Below are positions 8,180 through 18,010 of a DNA stretch of 63,885 nucleotides, one piece after another. The notes beneath the pieces were generated by a model. It had not been told where the DNA came from and ran no database searches. It saw only the letters and a list, made by a program, of their open reading frames with translations. Source of the stretch: Paenibacillus agri (GTDB taxonomy: Bacteria; Bacillota; Bacilli; Paenibacillales; Paenibacillaceae). The stretch is from contig NZ_JABWCS010000189.1 in assembly GCF_013359945.1 (NCBI RefSeq), forward strand, positions 1 through 63,885. Direction: 5' to 3'. Each line of letters starts with the position of its first letter. Within the stretch, counting starts at the first letter, position 1. Made by a program: the position numbers and the translations under genes.

Positions 8180-9832
8180 GTGAATCTACGTAGCTGGAGA
8201 AATAAAGGGGCAGCAGTACTTAGTACTGCCATGCTAGTTTCTGTACTGACCGCATGCTCAGGCGGTGCAGGCACACCTGGCACAGATGAAGGCGCCAGCG
8301 GTTCCAAGACATTCAAGCTGTGGCTCGGCTGGTCGGCGACCGTCAACAATGACAGCATGGTACAGAAGTATTGGAGAGAGAAAGAGCCGGGTATCAACGT
8401 TCAATTGGAGTCTACGCAGGGTGATGCCATGACTCAGTTAAATCTGAAGCTGAACACTGGCGGTTTTGAAGATGCAGCCATTTTCTCTCGCGGCGATGTG
8501 GTGACCAATGCCATGATTCGTTCGAAGAGCGTTCTTCCGCTGGAGCAATATTTCGATATGCCGGATAAATATCCAAGTCTGGCGGCCATCCCTAAAGTAT
8601 ATCTTGATAAAATGAAGGATGCCGACGGTCACATCTGGTCGATCCCGACCTGGTTTGATCAGGATCCTGCAGACCCGTGGCCGGGCTGGGCTTCCTTGGG
8701 CTGGTTCGTCCGCAGCGATGTGCTGGAGAAGGTCGGCATGACCAAGGACGATCTGAAAACGATTGAGGGTGTGGAGAAGTATCTGAAGCTGGCAGCAGGC
8801 CAGAAGGATGCATCCGGCAAAAATCTGCTCCCGCTCAGCTTCATGTCGGATGCCAATGACGAGAACGTTGTCCTCAGTACCTTCGGTGTGACCGTCAGCT
8901 CGGCAGGCGGCGTCATTCCAGTAGAGAAGAAGGGTAACGATTACGAATTCATCTATGACAACCCGCAGTACAAAGCGGCCTACCAATGGATGAACAAGCT
9001 GTACAGAGAGAACCTGCTTGATCCTGAAGCGATCACTGATAAGAAGGAACGCTACAAGGAGAAGAACAAGACTGGCCGGGTAGCTATGAACGTAGGCGGA
9101 TTCTTCAACATGGACGCTTCCCTGTGGGAAACGTTGGATGGCCCAACCGAACCCGCGTGGTTCTATGATGTCATTCCATATCCGACAGTTCCAGGCGCCC
9201 CGCATGTCGGTGCGAATCAAATCATCAATCCGTACCCGGCAAACGATGTATATATCAACAAGAACACAAAGAATCTGGAAGCCATCCTTTCCTTCTTTGA
9301 TTACACATTGCAGCAAAAACCTGAGCAGCAGCAGGTAGCCAACGAAGGGCCGGCCGGAGTGTTCTGGGATTGGGTAGATCAGCCGCTGGGTAAATGGACA
9401 TACACAGATGCCAAGTACAAAGAGCTGCATGATTCCGGAGACTCCGCCAAGAAAGCAAGTACGACACCGGAGCTATATGCGACCTCTTCTTACAGCAACA
9501 AATGGTATCCTTGGTGGAACTATGGCGTAACCGATCCTAAGGGCAGACTCAAAACTATTGAATTCACCGAAAGTATCGGTAAAATGGGCGGTGCCCGCGT
9601 GGCCGAGGACTATGATATGGTTAAAGCTAAACCGGGCGGTCTTTGGGAAAAGTACCTGCCGGAGCTGGAAAATGTGCGCAAGGAATACAAGGCCAAGCTG
9701 ATCATGGCCAAGGATGAGGCCGGGTTCGAACAGGCCTGGACGGAATTCCAGGGTGCCTTGGAGAAGCGCGCACACTGGAGCGAGCTAAAGAATGAATGGC
9801 ATGAGGAGTTGCAAGCTCAGGCAAGCAAGTAA
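8180..9832 (+). CDS. LplA-type sugar-binding lipoprotein
   Basis: Lipid-anchored solute-binding protein (550 residues) for the cassette 2 permeases. The GTG start at 8180 has GAGGGGGAT 6 bases upstream. Signal peptide with lipobox VLTAC, Cys26 predicted to be lipidated. The mature part is rich in aromatic residues, including several WFDQ/WPGW-type clusters that suit sugar stacking. It is not a close copy of the binding proteins at 4412 or 59760, so the three cassettes probably recognise different ligands. A hairpin but no strong T run separates it from the kinase gene. Confidence 0.92.
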   Translation: MNLRSWRNKGAAVLSTAMLVSVLTACSGGAGTPGTDEGASGSKTFKLWLGWSATVNNDSMVQKYWREKEPGINVQLESTQGDAMTQLNLKLNTGGFEDAAIFSRGDVVTNAMIRSKSVLPLEQYFDMPDKYPSLAAIPKVYLDKMKDADGHIWSIPTWFDQDPADPWPGWASLGWFVRSDVLEKVGMTKDDLKTIEGVEKYLKLAAGQKDASGKNLLPLSFMSDANDENVVLSTFGVTVSSAGGVIPVEKKGNDYEFIYDNPQYKAAYQWMNKLYRENLLDPEAITDKKERYKEKNKTGRVAMNVGGFFNMDASLWETLDGPTEPAWFYDVIPYPTVPGAPHVGANQIINPYPANDVYINKNTKNLEAILSFFDYTLQQKPEQQQVANEGPAGVFWDWVDQPLGKWTYTDAKYKELHDSGDSAKKASTTPELYATSSYSNKWYPWWNYGVTDPKGRLKTIEFTESIGKMGGARVAEDYDMVKAKPGGLWEKYLPELENVRKEYKAKLIMAKDEAGFEQAWTEFQGALEKRAHWSELKNEWHEELQAQASK

Positions 9833-9878
9833 AATGCAGCACCGCCGGATGACGGCGCCTCCTGTCAGGACATCGAAG

Positions 9879-9917
9879 AACGGGGACCTTCCTTTTTTTG
9901 GGGGAAGGGCTCCCGTT
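9879..9917 (+). terminator. Long imperfect hairpin, possible attenuator
   Basis: AACGGG (9879) and CCTTCC (9887) pair with GGAAGG (9903) and TCCCGTT (9911) around a T-rich loop, leaving two small internal mismatches. Placed between binding-protein and kinase genes, it could reduce read-through so that the sensor is made at a lower level than the transporter. Confidence 0.55.
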
Positions 9918-9972
9918 TATTCCTGTTTTAAGACGGTTTTATACATGGGGGATGGCGGGAGGAGGAACTTTC

Positions 9973-11772
9973 TTGAGACAATGGTTGGAGCGCAGGATTA
10001 TCGGGTTCACACAAGGGATGGATCTGTACGGCAAAATTTTATCCATGTATATTCTAATCCTGCTGATTCCGACGCTGCTGCTTGGTAGCGGTGCCATTTA
10101 CCTGGTCATTCAAAGCTTTCATAACAGCTTTCTGGCTACGGTTGATGAGGCAGTCCGGCAGACGGCGCGCAATGTGGATTTTGGCAAACAGAGCTATGAT
10201 CTGTTAGCTGTCCGCACCGCCACCGACGGTGAGCTCGTGGCCCGGCTGGGGCGGGAATATACAGACCGGGCGGATATTGTGGATACGGTTAACTATGTGG
10301 ATCGGACGTTTCTGGTTACAAGCAAATATTTGCCGGGAATCGCGGATTTCCGTATCTATCATACCAACGACACCCTAGTGCAGGACGGACAGCTGCTGTG
10401 GCGCCCGGAGGACCGTCCTCTGGCCGGACGGGATGAACAATCCTGGTTCGAAGAGGTGGTGAATTCCCCGGATTCACTGCACTGGGCTAGTGTTCCCGGT
10501 AATCCGAACCAGATTGTTCTCTCCCGTAAAATTATCAACCCGACGGGAAATATTCTGGGTGCAGTCTATATCCTGCTGAATTACGATGCCGTCTTCGGCG
10601 ATTTGCTGGGTCAGCCGTTTAAGGACAACGGGAGCCTGTATGTGATCGATAGCTCTCGTCAGATTCTGGCGGGGACAAACCGCGAAGTCATCGGGAACCG
10701 CATGCTTCCGGATGAAGCTGCCGGAGGGAAGGCGGCTAAACCGGTGAACGCCAATGTCTACAATCCGCATGAAACCAAAGCGCTGGTGATCAGTAAGCCG
10801 CTATCTTCAGGCTGGCAGGTTGTTGCTGTTATTCATGCGAAATTTGTAGACGGCCAGAATTGGACCGTACTGATTCTGATGATCAGTATTATGGCCTTCT
10901 TCTTGCTCTTGTCCATCTTCCTGATGCTGACTATTATCAAGAACATCGTGCTGCGCATCCGCAGGCTGGGCAACCGGATGAGCGACCTGTCCCGCGGTGA
11001 ATTTGAGGTCATGGTGCGGAGCTCAGGGCATGATGAGCTGGGCGAACTGGAGAATATCTTCAATTCCATGTCCGGCCGGCTGGGCAAGCTGGTGCAGGAT
11101 ATCCGCATGGCTGGTGTAATGGAGAAGGAGCAAGCCTTCAAGGCGCTGCAGGCGCAGATTAATCCCCACTTTGTCTATAACTCGCTGGGATTGCTTCGCT
11201 GGCGGGCACTGGATTTACAGGATGAAGAACAGCTTCGGATTATCGACGCGCTCACGGTCTTTTACCGGCTAACGCTCAATAATAACATCAGCGTAGTGCC
11301 GATTGCAGAAGAACTCCAGCATGTGCAGGCTTATATGGAAATTCAGCAGCTTCGTTATCCGGACCGGGTGCAGGTGGAATGGGAGATTGATGAGGAGGCG
11401 CTCCGTTATTTTACCGTCAAGACGATTTTGCAGCCGATTGTAGAAAATTGTTATCAGCATGGTTCCATTACGCGTAAGAAAGATGCCCTGATTATTATTT
11501 CTGTACGGTATGAACAGGAGAAGATTGCGCTCACCGTCTTTGACAACGGAAAAGGAATCCCGGCCGAGGAGCTGAAGGATGTCCGGGAGGGACGAACGGT
11601 GAGTAAAAATAGAAGCAACGGCTTCGGGACAGCCAATATTAAAGAGCGGCTCAGTCTTTATTTTGGCGGGGAAGCGTCATTTGAGATCGAGAGTGAAGCA
11701 GGCGAGTGGACGCTGGTGACGATCAAGTTCCCGGCTTGTACCGAACCAATGAGTCTGGGAAAGGATGTGTAG
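9973..11772 (+). CDS. YesM-type sensor histidine kinase
   Basis: Membrane sensor kinase (599 residues) paired with the response regulator one base downstream. The start is probably TTG 9973 because GGGAGGAGGA at 9957-9966 ends 6 bases before it; in-frame upstream starts at 9898 and 9952 lack such a site. Layout: membrane segment near residues 20-40, extracellular sensing domain of about 240 residues, second membrane segment near 295-315, HAMP, His_kinase box (QINPHFVYNSL, His399), N box (QPIVENCYQH), G1 (DNGKGIP) and G2 (GFGTAN). Complete. By position it should sense the ligand state linked to the transporter at 6314-9832. Confidence 0.93.
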   Translation: MRQWLERRIIGFTQGMDLYGKILSMYILILLIPTLLLGSGAIYLVIQSFHNSFLATVDEAVRQTARNVDFGKQSYDLLAVRTATDGELVARLGREYTDRADIVDTVNYVDRTFLVTSKYLPGIADFRIYHTNDTLVQDGQLLWRPEDRPLAGRDEQSWFEEVVNSPDSLHWASVPGNPNQIVLSRKIINPTGNILGAVYILLNYDAVFGDLLGQPFKDNGSLYVIDSSRQILAGTNREVIGNRMLPDEAAGGKAAKPVNANVYNPHETKALVISKPLSSGWQVVAVIHAKFVDGQNWTVLILMISIMAFFLLLSIFLMLTIIKNIVLRIRRLGNRMSDLSRGEFEVMVRSSGHDELGELENIFNSMSGRLGKLVQDIRMAGVMEKEQAFKALQAQINPHFVYNSLGLLRWRALDLQDEEQLRIIDALTVFYRLTLNNNISVVPIAEELQHVQAYMEIQQLRYPDRVQVEWEIDEEALRYFTVKTILQPIVENCYQHGSITRKKDALIIISVRYEQEKIALTVFDNGKGIPAEELKDVREGRTVSKNRSNGFGTANIKERLSLYFGGEASFEIESEAGEWTLVTIKFPACTEPMSLGKDV

Positions 11773-11773
11773 C

Positions 11774-13396
11774 ATGCTGAAGGTACTGATTGTGGATGAT
11801 GAACCGTCCAATGTCTATGGGCTGGTCCGTTATATAGAATGGGAGAGCCTTGGTTACGAGCAGCCGATGACCTGTGAATCAGGTGAGGAAGCGCTGGAGC
11901 TGCTTAAGGGGACGGCTTTTGATGTGCTGATCTCGGATGTATCGATGCCGGAAATGAGCGGGATAGAGCTGGTAGCGTATGCCAAGCGGATGTACCCTCA
12001 GCTGCAGGTGCTGATGATTAGCGGATATAACGAATTTGAGTTTGTCCGCGACGCCATTGATGTGGGAGCTCAGGCTTATGTTTTGAAACCGCTTAAACTG
12101 GAGGAGGTCGCAAGCCGTCTGACTTCGCTGCGGGTGACGCTGGAGAAGATGAATGCGATTAAAGATCAGACCCGTGAACTGGAGCAAAAAGTATCGGAGA
12201 GTATCCGGGTGGCGAAGGAGCGCTTTGTCAGCGACCTCATTGCCGGGATTGCTCAGACGGAGGAGATGCTGTCCTCCTGGGAGCGGTTGCTGGAGCTACC
12301 GCAGATGGAGCAGGGGCTGCGGGTCATTGTCTTTGGTCTGGATCATTTTCTAACCTCGGGGCAGGAGGCGAGGGAGCGTGTTGTCCTTGGGGGGCTTTTT
12401 CGCAAAACGATTGATATCGGCCTATCCGACCTTGGTTCCCTGTTATTTCAGGGGCAAACCGCACCTGATGAGATCGTGGTGCTGGAGCTGAATGCAAGTC
12501 CCGAGGAACGGGCGCGGATGGAGAAGCAGTTCAGCTTTATCCAGGAGATGGTGCTGGAACAATATGGATCCACAGTGACCGTTGGCTGCAGCAGAGAAGG
12601 CAGCGGCTGGGGAGAGGCTCAGCTGCTGTACAAAGAAGTCCGGTTCATGATGGCTCAGTCGCGCCTGATTGCCGATGGGCAGATTGCCCGGTTTGAGCAA
12701 CTCGATTCTGCGGGCTTCAAGGATTACCGGCTGCGTGAGGAATTGATGCCCAAGATGGTGAAGCTGATGGAAGAGGGAGATGCCCCCGGCGTGTCTGGGC
12801 ATATGCAATCCATTTTCGATTTGGTGCTGGGGCAGGAACCTATATCTTTTTCACATGTGCAGGCTTTCGGCATGAGCTTCCTTAGCGAGCTGATTCGGGC
12901 ACTCAAGTGGCACAGCAAAACAGAAGGCGAAATCAATATCCTCATGTGGCGGCGGCTGCTGGATTGCAGCAGTACCCTGCAGATTGTTGAAGTACTGACC
13001 GAGGTTGTAGACCGTTATATGACCGAAGACCAGCATGATCAGCTCAACCAGCAGCGCAGTCTGATTCGCAGAATCGCCGTTTTTATCGAGGAGAAGGTGA
13101 AGGAGAACTGGACGGTAAAACAGCTTGCGGAACAATTCAACCTGAATGCCAGCTACCTAAGTGTGTTATTCAAAAAAGAAATGGGCATCACCATCTCCGA
13201 CTATGTCCAGGAGACCCGGATCAAGCTGGCACGGGAACTGCTGCAGGACCCTAGTGTTAAAATCTATGAAGTAGCCGAGCAGGTCGGTATCCAGACCTCG
13301 GCGTATTTCACCTACCTGTTCAAGAAGATCGTCGGCTGCACCCCGCAGGAGTACCGGAATTATCACTCTAAGGAGGAAGGGCGGGATAAGAGGTGA
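11774..13396 (+). CDS. YesN-type response regulator with AraC DNA-binding domain
   Basis: Cytoplasmic response regulator (540 residues). It has a receiver domain at about 1-120 with DDE acidic pocket and phosphoacceptor Asp55 (ISDVSMPEMSG), Lys near 105 (VLKPLKLEE), a long central region, and a C-terminal double helix-turn-helix of the AraC type (NLNASYLSVLFKKEMG and the final TSAYFTYLFKKIVG). The first in-frame ATG at 11765 overlaps the kinase stop; ATG 11774 gives the normal MLKVLIVDDE start. Likely activates the transporter operon upstream. Confidence 0.93.
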   Translation: MLKVLIVDDEPSNVYGLVRYIEWESLGYEQPMTCESGEEALELLKGTAFDVLISDVSMPEMSGIELVAYAKRMYPQLQVLMISGYNEFEFVRDAIDVGAQAYVLKPLKLEEVASRLTSLRVTLEKMNAIKDQTRELEQKVSESIRVAKERFVSDLIAGIAQTEEMLSSWERLLELPQMEQGLRVIVFGLDHFLTSGQEARERVVLGGLFRKTIDIGLSDLGSLLFQGQTAPDEIVVLELNASPEERARMEKQFSFIQEMVLEQYGSTVTVGCSREGSGWGEAQLLYKEVRFMMAQSRLIADGQIARFEQLDSAGFKDYRLREELMPKMVKLMEEGDAPGVSGHMQSIFDLVLGQEPISFSHVQAFGMSFLSELIRALKWHSKTEGEINILMWRRLLDCSSTLQIVEVLTEVVDRYMTEDQHDQLNQQRSLIRRIAVFIEEKVKENWTVKQLAEQFNLNASYLSVLFKKEMGITISDYVQETRIKLARELLQDPSVKIYEVAEQVGIQTSAYFTYLFKKIVGCTPQEYRNYHSKEEGRDKR

Positions 13397-13402
13397 GCTT
13401 TT

Positions 13403-13440
13403 GAAGGGTTCGAATCAGTACCGGCTTTTTCGGACCCCTC
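13403..13440. terminator. Terminator-like hairpin between convergent genes
   Basis: GAAGGGTTCGA (13403) pairs with TCGGACCCCTC (13430) with one mismatch and one wobble. It lies in the 90 bases between the convergent regulator genes and may serve both, but T runs are poor. Confidence 0.5.
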
Positions 13441-13486
13441 TTATGATATGGTGTCTTTACGCTTCAGTATGCCTGTTGCGCATCTA

Positions 13487-14380
13487 TCACCCTTTATGTG
13501 TGCTGCGGTACTGCGAGGGCGAGCAACCCATAATCTTCTTGAACAGTCTGGAGAAATAGTAGGGGTCCTGAAATCCCAGCCGGTGGCTGATTTCCTTGAT
13601 GCTGTGATCTGTCAGGTCGAGATGCTGGCAGGCCAGCTGCACCTTGAGGCGCAAGTAATAATCGATCGGCGAATAGCCGGTCGTTTTTTTGAATCTGTGG
13701 GTAAAGTGTGGCACAGAGAGGTTGCTCTCTGCCGCCAGTTCTTTGAGCGACAGATTATGCTCCAGATGCTCGGTCATAAATTTCACGGAGCGCTCAATGT
13801 CGTGCTTGTTGCGCTGCTGCTGGCTGGAGAGCGGCTGAAGCTGCGAGAACTTCAGGATGGCCGCCAGATGGCAGGCCAGTTGTGAGACATAGATGATATG
13901 GTGCAGGGTGTAGCCTTTTTGCAGCAGCTCATAGCACTCATCGAACAGCTCTACGATCTTCAAGGATTTGTCGACCGGGATCGGAATCGGTTCACATGCC
14001 CCGTCGCTCCCCGAGAAGAAATCGGCGGCGTTCTCTCCTTTCATATGCCACCAGTAAATACTCCATGGATGCTCCGCGGAAGAGGCGTATTCATGCGCCA
14101 TTCCTGCGGGGATAACGACTGCGGAACCCTTGTGCAGTGTCTGAGTCTTCTGACCCTGCACCCTGTACCAGCCTTCGCCGCTGATGCAGTAGATAACGAT
14201 ATACGCTGCGCTGCCTTCCGGGCGTTCCCTGTAGTGATGCTGTGCGAGCGGAAAGTAGCCGATATCGGTCAGATGCAGCGGGCGGATCAGGGGATGCTGG
14301 GCATAGTCTTTAATAATATGATCCGGCAGGACGATTAATTTCTGGGCGTTGAAGCCTTCCTCAATTCGTATATTTTCCAT
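13487..14380 (-). CDS. AraC-family regulator with cupin sensor domain
   Basis: Transcription regulator of 297 residues: N-terminal cupin-like ligand-binding half (about 20-150, with the typical VVIPAGMAHEY segment) and C-terminal AraC-type double helix-turn-helix (LSVPHFTHRFKKTTGYSP and YYFSRLFKKIMGCSPSQYR). It is divergent from the DUF5107/TPR gene, sharing 161 bases of intergenic DNA, so it most likely controls that gene pair in response to a small sugar. No strong ribosome site is visible at the ATG; no better start exists. Confidence 0.9.
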   Translation of the reverse strand: MENIRIEEGFNAQKLIVLPDHIIKDYAQHPLIRPLHLTDIGYFPLAQHHYRERPEGSAAYIVIYCISGEGWYRVQGQKTQTLHKGSAVVIPAGMAHEYASSAEHPWSIYWWHMKGENAADFFSGSDGACEPIPIPVDKSLKIVELFDECYELLQKGYTLHHIIYVSQLACHLAAILKFSQLQPLSSQQQRNKHDIERSVKFMTEHLEHNLSLKELAAESNLSVPHFTHRFKKTTGYSPIDYYLRLKVQLACQHLDLTDHSIKEISHRLGFQDPYYFSRLFKKIMGCSPSQYRSTHKG

Positions 14381-14408
14381 ATATACACTATGCTCGAGCG
14401 GAATTTCT

Positions 14409-14435
14409 TTGTCAAATCTATCAACGGCCTATAAT
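14409..14435 (+). promoter_or_regulatory. Candidate promoter of the DUF5107/TPR gene
   Basis: TTGTCA at 14409-14414 and a perfect TATAAT at 14430-14435 are separated by 15 bases, slightly short of the optimum, which would suit an activator-dependent promoter in the shared divergent region. Confidence 0.45.
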
Positions 14436-14541
14436 CATCATATAGTCCATCATCCTCATGAGATAGTCAATGGTGTCTATGCGTGTTCACTCGTAAGATA
14501 AGGGTAGCAAGTGAATCCCTTACAAGAGAGGATGGGCACCC

Positions 14542-17500
14542 GTGTCAACAATTGAAGAAGTGAAGATTTGGGAGGAAAGTGTCGAGATTCCCACCTATGA
14601 AGTCGGACAGCCGGACAAGAATCCGATGTTCCTGGAAAAGCGGGTCTATCAGGGAAGCTCCGGACGCGTGTATCCGCTTCCTGTCATTGATAAAATTTAC
14701 GATGAGAAGGTCATGAAGCCTTACCAGATAGTCTTTTTGGAAAATGAGTTCGTACAGATTCAGATTATGCCGCAGATCGGCGGACGGATCTACCGGGCGA
14801 TCGACAAAACTAACAATTATGATTTTGTTTATTACAATCAGGTTATCAAGCCTGCACTGGTCGGCCTGACTGGGCCGTGGATCTCTGGCGGTATTGAGTT
14901 CAACTGGCCGCAGCATCACCGTCCCAATACCTTTGGTCCGGTGGAATACCGGCTGGAGCAGGGTGAAGACGGAAGCGCTACGGTCTGGGTCAGCGAGATT
15001 GACCGGATGAGCGGCACCAAGGTGACCGCAGGATTCACCCTGCATCCCGGCAAGGCTTATCTGGAGATTTCGGCGCAGATGTACAACCGGACACCGGAGC
15101 CACAAACCTTCTTATGGTGGGCGAATCCGGCGGTTGCCGTCAACGATCACACTCAGTCCGTGTTCCCTCCGGACGTAACAGCGGTTTTTGACCACGGCAA
15201 ACGCGATGTCTCGCGCTTCCCGATAGCGACTGGCACCTATTATAAGATGGACTACTCCGAGGGTGTAGATATTTCCCGCTACAAGAACATCCCGGTACCG
15301 ACCTCTTATATGGCCTACAAGTCGGACTTTAACTTCGTAGGCGGTTATGATCATGGGGTACAGGCTGGATTATTGCACGTAGCGAATCATCATGTCTCAC
15401 CGGGTAAGAAGCAGTGGACCTGGGGCAACGGCGAATTCGGCCAGGCGTGGGACCGCAATCTGACGGATGAGGACGGCCCGTATATTGAGCTAATGACAGG
15501 CGTGTTCACGGACAACCAGCCGGACTTCACATGGCTCCAGCCGTATGAAGAGAAATCCTTCAAGCAATATTTCATGCCTTATAAAGATATCGGCGTGGTC
15601 AAGAATGCTTCGATTGAAGCCGCTGTCAATCTGGAAGTGGATGAGACAGAACGCACGGCTACAGTGTTGGCCTATGCGACATCGGTCTTCGAGGGTGCCG
15701 TAATTGAGCTGAAGGGCCGGAGCCGCACCTATGTCTCCGATGAGGTGACACTCTCTCCGACCTCAACCTACAAGTCAGTCATCACGCTGGACGAGGGCGA
15801 CCTTCCGCATGATCTTACGGTTACGGTAAGGGATGCTTCTGGACGTCTGTTGATTGCCTACCGTCCGGCGAAGCCGTCCATTGAACAGGTCCCGGATGCA
15901 GCTAAGCCACTGCCGAAGCCGGAAGAACTATTGACTAACGAGCAGCTGTATCTGGCCGGTCTGCACCTTGAGCAATATCGCCATGCCACCTTTGAGCCGG
16001 AGTCGTATTACCTCGAAGGGCTGAAGCGCGACCCGGATGATATCCGGATCAACACAGCTTACGGCACGCTGCTGCTGCGCCGCGGGCGCTTTGCCGAGGC
16101 GGAGGGACATTTCCGCACCGCAGTGAAATCGCTGACTTGGCGGAATCCGAACCCTTATGATAGCGAAGCCTACTATCAGCTCGGGTTGGCCTTGAAATTG
16201 CAGAACCGGAGCGAAGAGGCCTTCGCTGCGTTCTACAAAGCCGTATGGTCCGCTGCTTGGCAGGACAGCGGATACTTCTCGCTGGCTGGCATCGCTAGCG
16301 GCCAGGGGCAATACGGTGAAGCGCTGGAGCTGGTGGAGCGTTCGCTCATCCGCAACAGTCGCAACTATAAGGCGCGCCATCTGAAGGCGGCGCTGCTACG
16401 CAGGCTGGGCAAGCCTGCGAAGGGTCTGGCCTTTGCGGAAGAGACGCTGGCGCTCGATCCCGCTGACTTTGGAGCCGCCAACGAACGGTGGGCGGCACTG
16501 CTGGCGCTGGGCGAAGCCGCCCAGGCGGAAGCTGCGCTGGCTGAACTGCAGCGCTTCATGCGCGGCGATGTTCATAACACGCTGCAGCTGGCTGCCGATT
16601 ATATCGGGTCCGGCCTGTATGAAGAGGCTGTGCAGGTCATGGCGCGAATCGCGCCGGATGCGGGCACATCCGCTTATCCGATGCTGCATTACACACTGGC
16701 CTATGCCTACGCACAGCTTGGCTCGGCTGAGCTTGCGGCAGCACACCGCCAGGCCGGCAGCCAGGCGCCTGCCGATTACTGCTTCCCGAACAGCCTGGTA
16801 GATCTGGCTGTGCTGGAGAACGCCATTGTGGCAAACCCTGCCGATGGCATGGCGAACTACTATCTGGGCAACTGGCTGTATGACAAGAAGCGCCATGCGG
16901 ATGCCATCGCCCGCTGGGAAGCGGCTGCGTCGCTCCAGAGCGATTTTCCAACGGTACACCGTAATCTGGCGCTGGCTTATTTCAACAAACGCAATGATCC
17001 ACAGGCCGCACTCCAGTCGCTGGAACGTGCTTTTGAATTGAACACAGCCGATGCCCGTGTCTTCTATGAATTGGATCAGCTCTACAAGAAGCTGGGTCGT
17101 CCTGCCGACTGGCGCTTTGCCAAACTGGAATCCCATTCGGACCTTGTCGGCAAGCGTGATGACCTGTATGTGGAGTTCGTGGCCTTGCTCAATTCTCTGG
17201 GGCGGCACGAAGAGGCCATCTCGGTACTGGAAAACCGCAACTTCCATCCATGGGAAGGCGGAGAAGGTAAGGTGACTGGACAGTATGTGTTCGGCCATGT
17301 GGAGCTGGGTAAGAAGAAATTGCAAGAAGGAAACTATGAAGAAGCGGTGTCTTTGCTGTTGAAGGCGCGGGTCTATCCTGAGAATCTCGGGGAAGGCAAG
17401 CTGGACGGGGCACAAGAGAACAATATTCTGTACTATCTGGGTAACGCGTATGAGGGCTTGGGCAACAGGGAGCAGGCCGAATTCTATTGGAACGCCGCTT

Positions 17501-17874
17501 CGCAAGGGCTGGAGGAACCAGCGGGAGCGATGTATTACAACGATCAGCCGCCGGATATGATTTTCTATCAAGGGCTGGCTTGGCAGAAGCTACAAGTCGA
17601 GAAGGAAAGCAAACGCCGTTTCAACAAGCTGGTAGATTACGCAGAAAAGCATCTGTTCGATGAAGTGGAATTTGATTACTTTGCTGTGTCGCTCCCGGAT
17701 TTCCTAGTCTTCGAGGATGATCTGAACAGACGCAATGAAATCCATTGCCGCTACATGCTGGGTCTCGGATTACTTGGATTGGGACGCACAGAGGAAGCCA
17801 AAGCCCGGTTCCAAGAGGTGCTGGCGCTGGAAGCCAATCATCAGGGAGCTCTGATCCATCTTAACCTGTGCTAG
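14542..17874 (+). CDS. DUF5107 domain protein with C-terminal TPR repeats
   Basis: Large cytoplasmic protein, 1110 residues, no signal peptide. The first 340 residues match the DUF5107 pattern, a galactose-mutarotase-like beta-sandwich domain (QIMPQIGGRIYRAIDKT, then GGIEFNWPQHHRP). After a linker, from about residue 467 to the end, helical tetratricopeptide-like repeats dominate (for example YYQLGLALKLQNRSEEAFAA). GTG start 14542 has GAGAGGA 9 bases upstream. Its enzymatic role is not established; a carbohydrate-binding or mutarotase-like function with a TPR scaffold is the reasonable inference, supported by the epimerase-like gene next to it and the cupin-AraC regulator opposite. Confidence 0.85.
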   Translation: MSTIEEVKIWEESVEIPTYEVGQPDKNPMFLEKRVYQGSSGRVYPLPVIDKIYDEKVMKPYQIVFLENEFVQIQIMPQIGGRIYRAIDKTNNYDFVYYNQVIKPALVGLTGPWISGGIEFNWPQHHRPNTFGPVEYRLEQGEDGSATVWVSEIDRMSGTKVTAGFTLHPGKAYLEISAQMYNRTPEPQTFLWWANPAVAVNDHTQSVFPPDVTAVFDHGKRDVSRFPIATGTYYKMDYSEGVDISRYKNIPVPTSYMAYKSDFNFVGGYDHGVQAGLLHVANHHVSPGKKQWTWGNGEFGQAWDRNLTDEDGPYIELMTGVFTDNQPDFTWLQPYEEKSFKQYFMPYKDIGVVKNASIEAAVNLEVDETERTATVLAYATSVFEGAVIELKGRSRTYVSDEVTLSPTSTYKSVITLDEGDLPHDLTVTVRDASGRLLIAYRPAKPSIEQVPDAAKPLPKPEELLTNEQLYLAGLHLEQYRHATFEPESYYLEGLKRDPDDIRINTAYGTLLLRRGRFAEAEGHFRTAVKSLTWRNPNPYDSEAYYQLGLALKLQNRSEEAFAAFYKAVWSAAWQDSGYFSLAGIASGQGQYGEALELVERSLIRNSRNYKARHLKAALLRRLGKPAKGLAFAEETLALDPADFGAANERWAALLALGEAAQAEAALAELQRFMRGDVHNTLQLAADYIGSGLYEEAVQVMARIAPDAGTSAYPMLHYTLAYAYAQLGSAELAAAHRQAGSQAPADYCFPNSLVDLAVLENAIVANPADGMANYYLGNWLYDKKRHADAIARWEAAASLQSDFPTVHRNLALAYFNKRNDPQAALQSLERAFELNTADARVFYELDQLYKKLGRPADWRFAKLESHSDLVGKRDDLYVEFVALLNSLGRHEEAISVLENRNFHPWEGGEGKVTGQYVFGHVELGKKKLQEGNYEEAVSLLLKARVYPENLGEGKLDGAQENNILYYLGNAYEGLGNREQAEFYWNAASQGLEEPAGAMYYNDQPPDMIFYQGLAWQKLQVEKESKRRFNKLVDYAEKHLFDEVEFDYFAVSLPDFLVFEDDLNRRNEIHCRYMLGLGLLGLGRTEEAKARFQEVLALEANHQGALIHLNLC

Positions 17875-17946
17875 TGGCACATAATGAACATCACTGACAA
17901 AATAGCGGCAGAATAATACTGGAAGAATACTAGCGGGTGTATACTG

Positions 17947-17986
17947 GAGGATGATTATTGCAGGGTCGTCTGCGATGATCATCCTC
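17947..17986 (+). other. 17-bp stem-loop upstream of the epimerase-like gene
   Basis: GAGGATGATTATTGCAG (17947-17963) and CTGCGATGATCATCCTC (17970-17986) form a continuous 17-bp RNA stem with two U-G wobbles and a 6-base loop. There is no T run behind it. It starts 72 bases after the TPR gene and ends 24 bases before the next start, so it may stabilise or punctuate the message. Confidence 0.7.
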
Positions 17987-18010
17987 TGGTGGTCTAGAGG
18001 GAGGGATATC

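Noticed and set aside
8438..9430. Minus-strand open frame of 330 codons
   Set aside because: Shadow of the cassette 2 binding-protein gene; no domain and no ribosome site.
16396..17571. Minus-strand open frame of 391 codons
   Set aside because: Shadow of the TPR repeats of the DUF5107 gene.
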